A stretch of 64,000 nt of DNA, taken from Conexibacter sp. CPCC 206217 (GTDB lineage Bacteria > Actinomycetota > Thermoleophilia > Solirubrobacterales > Solirubrobacteraceae). Shown piece by piece: positions 7,333 to 19,100 of this stretch. Position numbers and translations under genes: made by a program. Position 1 is the first letter of the stretch; each line of letters begins with the position of its first letter. The stretch spans positions 62,001 to 126,000 of the forward strand of contig NZ_JAUTDO010000002.1 in the NCBI RefSeq assembly GCF_030646165.1, read 5' to 3'. The notes below the pieces were generated by a model. That model was not told the DNA's origin. It was given only the letters and a program-made list of their open reading frames with translations, and did no database searches.

Positions 7333-8499
7333 TCAGACGGCGGTCGCGGCGACGATTTCGGCGACCACCTCGCGCAGGTCGTGATTGGCCTCGTAGACGA
7401 CCCGCTGACGGGCCGCTCCGTTGCCGCGCTCGAGCAGGTCCTCGATCCCCTCCAGCTCGGCGGTCGAGCCGAGGTCCTGGGCGTGCTCGCGCAGCCGGTC
7501 CAGCAGCCGCCGCGCCAGCTCCAGCGTGCGCACGCGATCGGTCCCGGGCAGGTCGACGAGGTCGCCGGACAGCCCGTGGCGCGCGGCCAGCCACTTGTTC
7601 TCGTCGATCATCTGGTGCGGGTACTTCGACAGCTTCTTGCCGGCTTCGAAATGCTCGGCCAGCTCCTTCACCATCGCCTGGATCAGCGCCGTCAGCGCGA
7701 GCGTGTGCTCGATCCGCGTCTGGCTGTCCATCACGCGCACCTCGACCGTGCCGAGCGCCGGATGCGGGCGCACGTCGTACCAGAGGTAGGTGTAGTCCTC
7801 GATCACCCTGCTGCGGACCATGAAGCCGATTCTGGCCGCGTAGTCCTCCCAGTCGTCGTACGTCGGCGGGATCCCGACGCGCGGGAAGGCGCGGAAGATC
7901 GGCGTGCGCGTCGATGCCAGCCCGGTCGCGTCGGCGCGCCAGAAGGGCGAGTTGGCCGACAGCGCCAGCAGCACCGGCAGGTGGATCCGCATCCCGTTGG
8001 CGACGTGGATCGCCTTGTCGGCGTCGTCGAGCCCGACGTGCACGTGCTGGCCGAAGATGATCTCCTGGCGCGCGACGAACTTGAGGTCGCTGACGAGGTC
8101 GCGGTAGCGGTCGCGCCCGACGATCCGCTGCTGCTCCCACATCGCGAACGGATGCGTGCCGGCCGAGCCGATCGCCAACCCGCGCGCGGCGGCGGTGTCG
8201 CTGACGAGTCTGCGCAGCTCGCGCAGCTCCCGGCCCGCCGACGCGGTGTCGGGCTGCGGCGACGTCGCGATCTCCAGCACCGACTCCATCAGCTCCGGTT
8301 TGACGCGCTCCGGGGGCGCGTCCTCGAGCATCGCCTCGATCGAGTTCGACAGATCGAGCGTGTCGCCGTCGAGGATCATCAGTTCCTCTTCGATGCCGAG
8401 CGTGTAGTTGGGACCATCGAAATGGGGTTCCACGTCGGCGCAAGCGTATTCGTTCACCGCGCTGCCGCCAGCGCTCAGGGGTTTAGACTGAACGGTCAC
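7333..8499 (-). CDS. YbdK-type carboxylate-amine ligase (glutamate-cysteine ligase family 2)
   Basis: About 388 residues. The GCS2 signature is clear: YTLGIEEELMILD near the N-terminus, then KPELMESVLEIATSP, GSAGTHPFAMWEQQRI, FGQHVHVGLDD and a C-terminal RHGLSGDLVD. These enzymes join an amine to a carboxylate using ATP; some make gamma-glutamylcysteine, but the real substrate of the actinobacterial members is mostly unproven. GTG 8499 is chosen because GGAGGA at 8509-8514 stands 9 nt before it; ATG 8508 would abut that site. It diverges from the DUF2090 gene with 37 bp between starts. Confidence 0.88.
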   Translation of the reverse strand: MTVQSKPLSAGGSAVNEYACADVEPHFDGPNYTLGIEEELMILDGDTLDLSNSIEAMLEDAPPERVKPELMESVLEIATSPQPDTASAGRELRELRRLVSDTAAARGLAIGSAGTHPFAMWEQQRIVGRDRYRDLVSDLKFVARQEIIFGQHVHVGLDDADKAIHVANGMRIHLPVLLALSANSPFWRADATGLASTRTPIFRAFPRVGIPPTYDDWEDYAARIGFMVRSRVIEDYTYLWYDVRPHPALGTVEVRVMDSQTRIEHTLALTALIQAMVKELAEHFEAGKKLSKYPHQMIDENKWLAARHGLSGDLVDLPGTDRVRTLELARRLLDRLREHAQDLGSTAELEGIEDLLERGNGAARQRVVYEANHDLREVVAEIVAATAV

Positions 8500-8536
8500 T
8501 TCGCGCATTCCTCCCCCCATTTCTGAGGACGGTTTC

Positions 8537-9457
8537 ATGGCTCTCGGCTACGACGGCAAGCTCTACATCCTCGCGTTCGATCATCGCGGTTCCTTCCAGA
8601 CGAAGATGTTCGGAATCGACGGCGACCCGACCCCGGAGCAGACCGCCACGATCGCCGACTCCAAGCAGCTGATCTACGAGGGCATGGAACTGGCGAACGA
8701 GCGCGGCGTCGAGGCCAGCGCCGTCGGCGTGCTCGTCGACGAGCAGTTCGGCGGCAACATCCCCGCGGAGGCGCACGCGAAGGGCCTGATGCTCGCGATG
8801 CCGGTCGAGAAGAGCGGCCAGAACGAGTTCGACTTCCAGTACGGCGACGACTTCGGCGCTCACATCGAGCAGTTCGACCCGGCCTTCTCCAAGGTCCTCG
8901 TGCGCTACAACCCGGACGATCCCGACGCGGCCGTCAACCCGCGCCAGAACGAGAAGCTCAAGCGCCTCGCCGACTGGCTGCACGCGAACGACCGCAAGTT
9001 CCTCTACGAGCTGCTCGTCCCGGCGACCGCGGACCAGCTGGCGTCCGTCGGCGGCGACGCCGACCGCTACGACGCCGAGCTGCGCCCGGAGCTGATGCGC
9101 CGCGCGATCGAGGAGACGCAGGACTACGGCATCGAGGTCGACATCTGGAAGATCGAGGGCGTCGACGCTCGCGCCGACGCCGAGATGCTCGCCAAGCAGA
9201 CGCGCGTCGGCGAGGGTCGCGAGGGCGTCGTCTGCGTCGTGCTCGGCCGCGGCGCGAGCGACGCGAAGGTCGACCACTGGCTGCGCGAGGCGTCGCCGGT
9301 CGACGGCTTCGTCGGCTTCGCGATCGGCCGCTCGATCTGGTGGGACTCGCTCAGAGGCTTCCTCGACGGCTCCGTCTCGCGTGCCGACGCGGCGTCGAAG
9401 ATCGCCGACAACTACCTCCGCTTCATCGACGTCTACACGCAGCAGGAAGTCCACTAG
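8537..9457 (+). CDS. DUF2090 family protein (aldolase-like TIM barrel)
   Basis: 306 residues. The N-terminus (LYILAFDHRGSFQTKMFGI) and internal motifs (VGVLVDEQFGGNI, KFLYELLVPATADQLAS, IWKIEGVDA) match the DUF2090 domain, which is also the C-terminal half of some IolC proteins. That domain acts there as a 2-deoxy-5-keto-gluconate-6-phosphate aldolase in inositol breakdown; a similar sugar-phosphate reaction is plausible here but not shown, and no other inositol genes are near. GAGGA precedes the ATG, and TAGACT at 8484-8489 could be its -10 box. Confidence 0.82.
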   Translation: MALGYDGKLYILAFDHRGSFQTKMFGIDGDPTPEQTATIADSKQLIYEGMELANERGVEASAVGVLVDEQFGGNIPAEAHAKGLMLAMPVEKSGQNEFDFQYGDDFGAHIEQFDPAFSKVLVRYNPDDPDAAVNPRQNEKLKRLADWLHANDRKFLYELLVPATADQLASVGGDADRYDAELRPELMRRAIEETQDYGIEVDIWKIEGVDARADAEMLAKQTRVGEGREGVVCVVLGRGASDAKVDHWLREASPVDGFVGFAIGRSIWWDSLRGFLDGSVSRADAASKIADNYLRFIDVYTQQEVH

Positions 9458-9464
9458 GACTTCC
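9445..9464 (+). terminator. hairpin overlapping the DUF2090 stop codon
   Basis: GGAAGTCC (9445-9452) pairs with GGACTTCC (9457-9464) around the TAG stop, followed by a pyrimidine-rich tract. Confidence 0.45.
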
Positions 9465-9615
9465 CCTTCCCGCGCGCCCGCTCTCCCAACACCGGATCGG
9501 GCGCCGGGAGCCGCTTCGCGCCGTCGCAAGCTCACTCTGCGACAGCTCTGCGCCGAGCCTGCACCAATGCGCGCGCAGTTGTCGGCCGCGGCCTTGCGGT
9601 GGCGCGGCGCGCGAA

Positions 9616-9621
9616 TACGCT
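9616..9621 (+). promoter_or_regulatory. -10 box TACGCT of a leaderless promoter
   Basis: TACGCT ends 6 nt before ATG 9628; no Shine-Dalgarno sequence is present. Confidence 0.55.
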
Positions 9622-9627
9622 CGGCGC

Positions 9628-10176
9628 ATGACCTGGAAGCGCGCACTGCCCTGGATCGCCCTGCTGCTGCTCGCGGGGCTCGTGCTCGGCGACGTGCGGC
9701 CGCCCGGCGGCTGGCCGGACTGGCTCGGCGGCGGCTCCGATCCGCAACTGCGCGCGGGCGGGCGCGTGAGCGCGCGCGTGGAACGCGTCGTGGACGGCGA
9801 CACGATCGCGGTGACGATCGGCGACGGCGACAGGCGGGAACGCGTGCGCTACCTCGGCGTCGACACGCCGGAGACGGTCAAGCCGAACACGCCGGTCGAG
9901 TGCGGGGGCGAGGCGGCGAGCGCGCTCAACAGACGGCTCGTGCAGGCCGGCGAGAAGCTGACGCTGCAGTTCGACCGGGAGCTGCGCGACCGCTACGACC
10001 GGCTGCTGGCCTACGTCTACCGCGCCCGAGACGGGCTCTTCGTCAACGCGCGACTGGTGCGCGACGGCGCCGCGCGGACGCTCTCGATCCGCCCGAACAC
10101 CGCCCACGCGATCGAGCTGGCACGGCTGCAGTCAGCCGCCCGCGACGCTCGCCGCGGACTCTGGAACGCCTGCTGA
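9628..10176 (+). CDS. secreted thermonuclease-family nuclease (SNase domain)
   Basis: 182 residues. Residues about 5-21 form a signal peptide or anchor (LPWIALLLLAGLVLG). The SNase domain follows: VERVVDGDTIAVTI (the calcium-binding Asp-Thr), VRYLGVDTPETVKPN (catalytic Arg and Glu), and DRYDRLLAYVY with the second Arg. The C-terminus matches the usual ARRGLWNAC-type end. It likely cuts extracellular or envelope-exposed nucleic acid. The gene stands alone with its own leaderless promoter. Confidence 0.88.
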   Translation: MTWKRALPWIALLLLAGLVLGDVRPPGGWPDWLGGGSDPQLRAGGRVSARVERVVDGDTIAVTIGDGDRRERVRYLGVDTPETVKPNTPVECGGEAASALNRRLVQAGEKLTLQFDRELRDRYDRLLAYVYRARDGLFVNARLVRDGAARTLSIRPNTAHAIELARLQSAARDARRGLWNAC

Positions 10177-10264
10177 GCGCGCGATTCCCGGCGCGTTCGC
10201 GGCAGGCCATGAGCGCCGACGCGCGTGACAATGGCGTTATGACGAGTGGTACGCTTCGAGCTTC

Positions 10265-10504
10265 ATGAGAATGCGTCAAAGTCTCGCCCAGTTCGAGCAG
10301 GCCTTCTATGAGGAGTCCGCGCTCGACCGTTCGCGCCGCGAGCACCTGGCGACGAAGGCACAGCAGCGATCGCGCAAGCGTGAGCTGGAGAAGATCCACA
10401 AGCGTGGATCGATGCGCTTCGTCCTGTTGGCGCTCACCCTCATCGCAACCGCCGTCGTCGTGACGATCGCGATGTTCGAGACGCTCTACATGGTGATGGG
10501 CTGA
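10265..10504 (+). CDS. small single-span membrane protein
   Basis: 79 residues: a charged N-terminal half (FEESALDRSRREH-like, with many Arg and Lys), then one membrane helix at about 50-72 (RFVLLALTLIATAVVVTIAMFETLY). TACGCT at 10250-10255 lies 9 nt before the ATG. A start at 10271 is possible. The family is unknown to me; it faces csrA across a GC hairpin. Confidence 0.65.
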   Translation: MRMRQSLAQFEQAFYEESALDRSRREHLATKAQQRSRKRELEKIHKRGSMRFVLLALTLIATAVVVTIAMFETLYMVMG

Positions 10505-10519
10505 TCAAAGCCCTCGCGT

Positions 10520-10540
10520 GCGCCCGCCTGTGGCGGGCGC
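10520..10540. terminator. bidirectional GC hairpin between convergent genes
   Basis: GCGCCCGCC (10520-10528) and GGCGGGCGC (10532-10540) pair perfectly around a 3-nt loop, between the small membrane protein gene and csrA. Confidence 0.55.
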
Positions 10541-10553
10541 GCCGGATTCGCTG

Positions 10554-10793
10554 CTAAGCCTCCGCTCCGCCGCCCAGCTTGCGCAGCGCTGCGTCGACCT
10601 CTTCCTTGGCACCCTCTCCAGCAGCGAGGTTCTCCTGCTGGATCTCCAGGTAGACCTCCTTGCGGAAGACCGGGACGTCTCGCGGCGCCTGGATGCCGAT
10701 GCGGACCTTCTCGCCCATGATCGCGAGCACGGAGACCTCTATGTCGTCCCCGATCATGATGCTCTGATTTGACTTGCGCGTCAGAACCAACAT
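10554..10793 (-). CDS. csrA: carbon storage regulator CsrA
   Basis: 79 residues starting [20 protein letters not shown], with the conserved [22 protein letters not shown] core including the RNA-binding Arg of the VFRKE segment. CsrA binds GGA motifs in mRNA leaders and blocks translation; in flagellated bacteria it controls flagellin synthesis with FliW. No flagellar gene or fliW is visible nearby. A GGGAGG site precedes the ATG. The C-terminal tail is longer and more acidic than in E. coli. Confidence 0.95.
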   Translation of the reverse strand: MLVLTRKSNQSIMIGDDIEVSVLAIMGEKVRIGIQAPRDVPVFRKEVYLEIQQENLAAGEGAKEEVDAALRKLGGGAEA

Positions 10794-10979
10794 TGCGCTG
10801 TTCTGCCTCCCTGCTGCCTGGTGGCCGGTCACGACCGGGGAGGGCGAGTCAAAGAGACATCCGGTCGCTCAAAAAGCAAGCATAACGAGCAGAGCCGGCG
10901 GTCTCGGCATTTCCTCCCGCATTCCTCCTGCAAGAGGGCGGGTCGCCGCCTTCGCACTTTCCGCTAGTGTCCGCGCGCG

Positions 10980-11570
10980 ATGGCACGACGCTCACTTCGT
11001 CCCCAGCTCAACCAGATCCGCCAGTGGGTCCGACAGGGCCGCACTGACGCTTGGATCGCGCACCAGCTCGAGGTCACGACGCAGCAGATCGCCTCCTTCA
11101 AGCGCGAGAACGAGCTCGTCGCCGACGATGTCGACACCGAAACCGGTGCCGACTTCGACGACGAGATCGATCTCCGTGCGGAGGACGACGCGCTGATCGC
11201 CGCTGAACTCGAAGCAGCGCAGGCCGCCAAGGCCAAAGCCGAGGCGGAAGCCGCCGAAGCCAAGGCCAAGGAAGACGCCGCACGGGCTAGAGCCCGTAAG
11301 CAGGACGCGGAGACCGACGACGACGAGGACGGCGACAAGCCCTCCCGCCGCCGTGGCCGCCGCGGTGGACGTGGACGCCGCAAGGCATCCGCGGGACCGC
11401 TCGAGGGCACGTTCGACCACGGCGAGGAGGGCTACGGATTGTGGCTCGATCCCGCCGTGCAGGACGACCCGGTCTACGCCGAGCATTGGGCGGGTCACCG
11501 TCCGGTCGAGATCACGATCGAGGAAGACCAGATCGTGATCCGTCGCATCGGCGAAGACGAAGACGAGTAG
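10980..11570 (+). CDS. acidic three-part protein with HTH-like N-terminus, function unknown
   Basis: 196 residues. Residues 8-45 (IRQWVRQGRTDAWIAHQLEV) look like a small helix-turn-helix. Residues about 75-105 are an Ala/Lys/Glu helix that may be a coiled coil, and about 116-135 are an Arg/Gly-rich basic patch (RRRGRRGGRGRRK). The last 60 residues (GYGLWLDPAVQDDPVYAEHW) look like a folded domain. The design suggests a nucleic-acid-binding protein, but I know no characterised relative. TAGTGT lies 9 nt before the ATG. Confidence 0.75.
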   Translation: MARRSLRPQLNQIRQWVRQGRTDAWIAHQLEVTTQQIASFKRENELVADDVDTETGADFDDEIDLRAEDDALIAAELEAAQAAKAKAEAEAAEAKAKEDAARARARKQDAETDDDEDGDKPSRRRGRRGGRGRRKASAGPLEGTFDHGEEGYGLWLDPAVQDDPVYAEHWAGHRPVEITIEEDQIVIRRIGEDEDE

Positions 11571-11585
11571 AGACTCAACCGCAGC

Positions 11586-11617
11586 ACGGTGCAACTGGCT
11601 GGGGCCGGTTGCACCGT
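11586..11617 (+). terminator. inverted repeat after the acidic HTH-like gene
   Basis: ACGGTGCAAC (11586-11595) and GTTGCACCGT (11608-11617) pair perfectly 16 bases past the stop; no U-run. The core half-site is the same GGTGCAAC as in the operator-like repeat at 45374, in reversed order. Confidence 0.45.
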
Positions 11618-11655
11618 CAACGGTCAGGCTGCGCGTGTGCTCCTGCCGAGGTCCG

Positions 11656-12012
11656 TCAACGGTCCAGCGGCTGCGACTGATGCTCCAGCTCCTCACGCGT
11701 GCGGCGCTTGCCGCCCGACCAGTCGACCGCCTCGCGCACATAGCGTGAGAAGGCCGCGCCAACGACCGCCGACGCGTCCCACGCGTTCGGATCGTCCGGC
11801 ACGGTCGCCATCGCGACGTCCAGCACCCAGTCACTCCCCTGGCTGTACAGCTGCGCCAGGTCGTCGGTCGTGAACGCCCCGCCGAGGCGGCGGCGCAGCT
11901 CGTCGACGACCGCGTCCGTCACGCGTTCGAGCTGCTGACGCAACGACGGATCGGCATCGCGCAGGCGACGCTGGCCGTCCTGCCACAGTTGGAGCGCTGT
12001 CTCGGTCTGCAC
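11656..12012 (-). CDS. conserved hypothetical helical protein
   Basis: 118 residues from GTG 12012, supported by TACCGT 7 nt upstream. Mostly helical, soluble and acidic (LWQDGQRRLRDADPSLRQQLERVTDAVVDELRRRLG). It follows ftsB in the same direction with 30 bp between. I do not recognise the domain. The position after ftsB, where other actinobacteria carry a DUF501 gene, may point to a cell-division-linked context, but that is weak. Confidence 0.7.
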   Translation of the reverse strand: MQTETALQLWQDGQRRLRDADPSLRQQLERVTDAVVDELRRRLGGAFTTDDLAQLYSQGSDWVLDVAMATVPDDPNAWDASAVVGAAFSRYVREAVDWSGGKRRTREELEHQSQPLDR

Positions 12013-12019
12013 CCGTCAA

Positions 12020-12025
12020 ACGGTA
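12020..12025 (-). promoter_or_regulatory. -10 box TACCGT of a leaderless promoter
   Basis: TACCGT lies 7 nt before GTG 12012 on the minus strand. Confidence 0.5.
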
Positions 12026-12042
12026 GCGACCGCGGCGCGGGC

Positions 12043-12420
12043 TCAGTCGTCCGGCAGACCGCTGACGACGTACGGCCGCTCTCCGGGCCGCACCATCCCG
12101 AGGCGGCGTGCCTCGGTCTCTATCGTGCGCTGCTGGCGCAGCTCTCTGGCACGTCTGCTCAGCAGGTCGTGCTCGCGCTGCAGCGCCTGCAGCTCCTGCT
12201 GCTTGACGTTGGAGTCGCGCCAAGTCGAGACGTAGGAGCGCGCCGGCTGCACGTACAGCGCGACGACTGCCGCCAGCAGCAGCAGCAGCGAGATGCGCCC
12301 GACGCGATCCCAGCGGACCCGCATCGCGGCCGCGCCGAAGGCGGTCTGCGCCGGTGGTCGTGACGGCGAACTCGAACGGCGCTCGGAACGGTCACGGCGG
12401 TGCGGGTCAGACGGCGGCAT
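12043..12420 (-). CDS. ftsB: FtsB/DivIC-type septum formation initiator
   Basis: 125 residues from ATG 12420. It has a basic cytoplasmic N-terminus, one membrane helix ([15 protein letters not shown]), a coiled coil ([20 protein letters not shown]) and the conserved end [19 protein letters not shown]. FtsB links division proteins FtsL and FtsQ at the septum. The gene order eno-ftsB is classic for actinobacteria. The start is uncertain, since no ribosome site is clear and an internal ATG at MRVRWDRVG also fits. Confidence 0.85.
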   Translation of the reverse strand: MPPSDPHRRDRSERRSSSPSRPPAQTAFGAAAMRVRWDRVGRISLLLLLAAVVALYVQPARSYVSTWRDSNVKQQELQALQREHDLLSRRARELRQQRTIETEARRLGMVRPGERPYVVSGLPDD

Positions 12421-12514
12421 CCAGATTCGTTTCGCCCGCCCGGAGGGAACTCCTGCCGCTCCTGGACGATGCAATGACCCACCCGCACGGTGCTCAGCGC
12501 GTCGGATCGTGGAT

Positions 12515-12580
12515 GCCACGCGCGATCCGAGCGAGCCGATCGGGACGGAGTCCCTTGAGGCGCGTCGGATCGTGCGTGGC
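12515..12580 (-). terminator. two-level stem-loop downstream of eno
   Basis: GCCACGCGCGATCCGA (12515-12530) pairs with TCGGATCGTGCGTGGC (12565-12580) with one G-U-type mismatch. The loop holds a second hairpin GGGAC/GTCCC (12542-12554). It starts 17 bases after the eno stop. It may terminate eno transcription or regulate read-through into ftsB. Confidence 0.5.
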
Positions 12581-12596
12581 GCCGCGAGGCGATGCG

Positions 12597-14728
<2,132 letters not shown>

Positions 14729-14841
14729 TGACGCGGCAGACTACCCAGTGGTGATCTGCCGCGTCCGAAGGCTACCCGCGAGTCCCCACGAACGTCACGA
14801 CCTGACGGTCGCCGCCGGGGGACTCGCACGGCGAAGCCCAA

Positions 14842-16017
14842 CTATCTGGCCGGCGTCGTGGCGACGGTGCCGCCAGCGGTCGACGTCGGCGTTCTCGGTC
14901 TCGGCGCGTTGGAGCAGAACTGCTCGATCACGTAGCCGGCACGGCAGTTGGTGAGAGCGGCCCAGCGGGTCACGAATCTTCTGCTGAAGTCCGTCATCGC
15001 CGTCGTCGAGTTCTGCTGTCTGAGCAGTTCTCTGATCTGGGATCTCGACTCGTCGAGCGTGCTCTGTCTCGCCGGCGTGATGCCGTCGACTCGCACGATG
15101 TACCAGCCGAACTGGCCTCTCACCGGACCGACGATCTCGCCTCTGCTGGCGCCGAACGCCGCCGTGTCGAGCGCTCTGTCCTGCTGGCCTCTGGCGACGC
15201 CGGCGAGTCTGCCGCCGTTGCTCTTGGAGACCGCGTCGTCGGAGAATCTTCTCGCCACCTCGGCCCACGGAGTGCCGGACTCGACCGCTCTCTTGGCCTG
15301 CTCGGCCTGCGCCTCGGTTCTGGTCAGGACGATCTCGAGGTCGCGACGCTCAGGAACAGCGAACTGGTCTCTGTTTCTGTTGTAGTAATCCGTGATCTGC
15401 GCTTCGGTGACGTTGCCGGCTCTTCTCTGGATGGCCTCGGAGATCGCCTCGGCGAGTCTCTGTGAGTGCAAGCGGAAGAGCAGCTCTCTCTCGGTCATCC
15501 CCGAGCTTCTGAGGAACTTCTCGTAGTCGCCTCTTCTGGGGAACGACTGTCTCTTGGAGTCAGCGAGGTATCTGTCGACTTCAGCGTCGGTGACGCTCAC
15601 GCCGAGATCTCTCGCTTCCTTCTCGATCCAGATCGTCTGGATCAGCTGCGACAGCGTCTGCTGTCTGATCTGCGTGTCCAGCTGTCTGCACTGCGCTCTG
15701 AGCTGCGCGACGGCGGGGACTCTCTGGCCTCTCACCGATCTCGCCTGCTCGGTGAGCGCGGCGACGCATCTGGTGTAGTCGGGCGGATCCGGAATCACCG
15801 CGGTGCCGCCTTGAGCGGAAGCGCTCTTGGCGGTGATCTCGGCCCAGCGATCGTAGTCGGCCTTGGTGATCGGATCACCATCGACCGACGCGACCGCGTT
15901 GCTCGGCACGTCATTGCTGTTGTCGTCTCCACCGCATGCGGCGATGGTGAAGGCAAGCGCAAAAAAGGCGCCGAGCGCCAGGAAGATGCGAAGTGTCTTG
16001 GTCACGGACGAGGGCAC
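14842..16017 (-). CDS. lipoprotein parvulin-type peptidyl-prolyl isomerase (PrsA/SurA-like foldase)
   Basis: 391 residues from GTG 16017, chosen because AAGGAG lies 10 nt before it. The signal ends in the lipobox FTIAAC. A SurA-type N-terminal domain (VDGDPITKADYDRWAEI) and chaperone helices precede the parvulin domain (VPERRDLEIVLTRTEAQ to GQFGWYIVRVDGI, about 235-335). It likely folds secreted proteins at the outer face of the membrane. The C-terminus adds two Cys and a Thr-rich end. By my reading 37 of 45 Arg codons are AGA, very unlike its neighbours. Confidence 0.88.
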   Translation of the reverse strand: MPSSVTKTLRIFLALGAFFALAFTIAACGGDDNSNDVPSNAVASVDGDPITKADYDRWAEITAKSASAQGGTAVIPDPPDYTRCVAALTEQARSVRGQRVPAVAQLRAQCRQLDTQIRQQTLSQLIQTIWIEKEARDLGVSVTDAEVDRYLADSKRQSFPRRGDYEKFLRSSGMTERELLFRLHSQRLAEAISEAIQRRAGNVTEAQITDYYNRNRDQFAVPERRDLEIVLTRTEAQAEQAKRAVESGTPWAEVARRFSDDAVSKSNGGRLAGVARGQQDRALDTAAFGASRGEIVGPVRGQFGWYIVRVDGITPARQSTLDESRSQIRELLRQQNSTTAMTDFSRRFVTRWAALTNCRAGYVIEQFCSNAPRPRTPTSTAGGTVATTPAR

Positions 16018-16080
16018 TGTACAGAAGTCTCCTTGCTCGGTGCGGCAGTTCAACTGATTATTAGATGGGCTTTAGCAATT

Positions 16081-16100
16081 AGAACCTGAAACAAGGTTCT
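16081..16100 (-). terminator. hairpin downstream of mfd
   Basis: AGAACCT (16081-16087) pairs with AGGTTCT (16094-16100), about 20 bases past the mfd stop. The flanking sequence to 16065 is AT-rich and also holds a TAATAAT-like -10 box for the foldase gene. Confidence 0.4.
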
Positions 16101-16120
16101 CGCGTCCGCGTTCACACCGT

Positions 16121-19100
16121 TCACGCGGCCTCACGTGTGATCGCGAGCAGCACATCGGCTGCCCGCACGACCGCCGGAAAGCGCGCGGCCGGATCGTCGG
16201 GAACTCGCACGGACAGCTGCGACTTACCTGACTCGTACAGCGCCTCCGGGATCTCCTCGCGCATGCGCTTGGCGCGGCGCGAGTCGAGCTCGATCGGCGT
16301 GACGGCGAGCCTACCGGCTCGGAAGCTGACCGCGCGTGCGCCGGCCTCGCCGAGCTTGATGCGCGCCTGCTGCAGCAGCAGCAGGTTGCGCAGCGGCTCG
16401 GGCGGATCGCCGAAGCGATCCTCCAGCTCGGCACGCAGCTCGTGCAGCTCCGAGACCTCGCGCGCACCCGCGATGCGACGATGCACGTCGATCTTCGCCT
16501 GCTCGTACGGGATGTAGTCGGCGGGTACGTACGCGTCGACGTTGACGTCCATGCGGACGGGCTCGGCCAGCTCCTCGCCCTCCTCGACGCCGCCCAGCTC
16601 CGCGACCGCCTCGTCGAGCATCTGCATGTAGAGCTCGAAGCCGAGCGCGGCGACGTGGCCGGACTGCTCGTCGCCGAGCAGGTTGCCGGCGCCGCGGATC
16701 TCGAGATCGCGCATCGCGACCTTGAAGCCGGCGCCCAGCTCGGTGTAGTCCGAGAGCGCCGACAGGCGCTGCGCGGCGTCGGCCGTCAGCGAGGCTGCGG
16801 ACGGGTACAGCAGATACGCGTAGGCGCGCTCCCGCGAACGCCCGACGCGGCCACGTATCTGGTAGAGCTGCGACAGGCCGAAGAGGTCGGAGCGCTCGAC
16901 GATCAGCGTGTTCGCCTGCGGGATGTCGATGCCCGATTCGATGATCGAGGTCGCGACCAGCACGTCCGCCTCGCCGCGCAGGAAGCGCAGCATCCGCTTC
17001 TCCAGCTCTCTCTCGTCGAGCTGGCCGTGCGCGACCTCGAAGCGGGCGTTCGGGCACAGCGCGCGCAGCCGCTCGGCCGTCTCGTCGATCGACTCGACGC
17101 GGTTGTGGAGGAAGAATGCCTGGCCTCTGCGCGCCAGCTCACGCTCGATCGCGCCCTTGACGAGCTGCTCGTCGTACTCGCCAACGTACGTCTTGACCGG
17201 CCGGCGACCCTCCGGCGGCGTCTCGATCACGGAGATGTCGCGGATCCCGGCGATCGACATCTGCAGCGTGCGCGGGATCGGCGTCGCCGACATCGCGATC
17301 ACGTCGACCTTCAGCTTCAGCTGCCGCAGCAGCTCCTTCTGCTTGACGCCGAAGCGCTGCTCCTCGTCGACGATCAGCAGGCCGAGGTCCTTCGGCCGCA
17401 CGTCGCGCGAGAGCACGCGATGCGTGCCGATCAGGATGTCGACGGCGCCGTCGACGAATCTCGCGATCGCCGCTCTCTGCTCGGCCGCCGGGCGGAAGCG
17501 CGAAACGTGCTCGATCGTGAACGGGTAGTCCTTCAGCCGCTCGGAGAAGGTGCCGTAGTGCTGCTGGGCGAGGATCGTGGTCGGGACGAGCACCATCACC
17601 TGTCTGCCGTCGTTGGCAGCCTTGAAGGCGGCCCGCAGCGCGACCTCCGTCTTGCCGTAGCCGACGTCGCCGCAGATCAGGCGATCCATCGGGCGCGCCG
17701 TCTCCATGTCGGCCTTGACCTGCTCGATCGCCTCGCGCTGGTCGGGCGTCTCGCGGTAGGGCCAGGCGTCCTCGAAGTCGCGCATCCAGTCGGTGTCCGG
17801 CGGGAAGGCGTGACCCTCGCGGCGCTTGCGCTCCGCGTACAGGTTGAGCAGCTCGCCGGCCATCTCCTGCGCCGCTCTGCGCGCCCGCGACTTGAGCGTG
17901 TCCCAGCGTCTGCCGCCGAGCTTGGAGAGCGGCGGATGGTCGCCGCCCGCGCCGACGTAGCGCGAGATCTTCGCGAACTGGTCGACCGGCATGAAGACCT
18001 TGTCGCTGCCGGCGTACTCCAGCTCCAGGTAGTCGCGCGTGACGCCCGCGACGGTCTTCGTGTCGAAGCCGGCGAAGCGCGCGAGGCCGTGGTCCTCGTG
18101 GACGACGATGTCGCCGGTGCGCAGGTCGGTGAACGAGCGCAGCGCGCCGCGCCGCGAACCGGCCGAGCCGCGGCCGGCGGACCGCGCCGGACGACGGTGG
18201 AAGAGCCGGTGCTCCGGGATCACCGCGAGTCTGAAGCTGGGCGCGATGAAGCCGTCGCGCAGGCGCGCCTCGACGAAGGCGAGGTCCGCGCCGCGCGGAG
18301 CGTCGCCATTGGACCAGCGCACCTTCATGCGGCCGAGGTTGTAGGCCGCCCGCTCGCCCTCGCCTCTGCGGCCGAACGCGACGACGGTGCGGTAGCCGCC
18401 GCGCACGAGCTTCTCCAGCTCCGGCTCGGCCTCCTTGACGCCGCGCGCGGCGACGTCGGCGGCCTGGCCACGGAACGCGATCGCCTGGTCGCCGTCGATC
18501 GAGGAGAGGCGGATCTGCGCGCGCTGCCCGAGCGCCTCCTCGACCGCCTCGGGCGCGACGTAGAGGTCGTGCGCGTCGTTGTCGTGGAAGGCGGTGCAGA
18601 CGTCAGACCAGTGATCGGTCAGCGCCGGCGTGATCTCCTCCTCGGCGGCGATCAGCACGGCCGCGTCGGGGACGAGGTCGAGCATCGCGTGGAAGTCGCC
18701 GACGGGCAGCAGCTCGGCGATGTCCGGGCGCGAGTCGGGGTCCTCCAGCGCCGCGATCTCGGCCAGCTCGCGGTGCTCGGCGGCGAGCTCCGCCGCGGGC
18801 GAGACCTCGACCGCGTCGGCGTCTCCGAGCGAGCGCTGCGTGAAGGTCGAGAACCAGCGCAGCGATTCGATCTCGTCGCCGAACAGGTCGACGCGGACGG
18901 CGCGGTCCTCGGTCGCCGGGTAGAGGTCGAGCAGACCGCCGCGGATCGCGAACTGGCCGCGGTCGTCGACCTGGTCGACGCGTTCGTAGCCGGCCGCGAC
19001 GAGGTCCTCGGCGGTCTCGTCGAGGTCGAGCAGCTCGCCGACTCTCAGCTCGAAGCCGTGCGGGCGCAGCGCCGGGTCGGGCACCTTCTCCGACAGCGCG

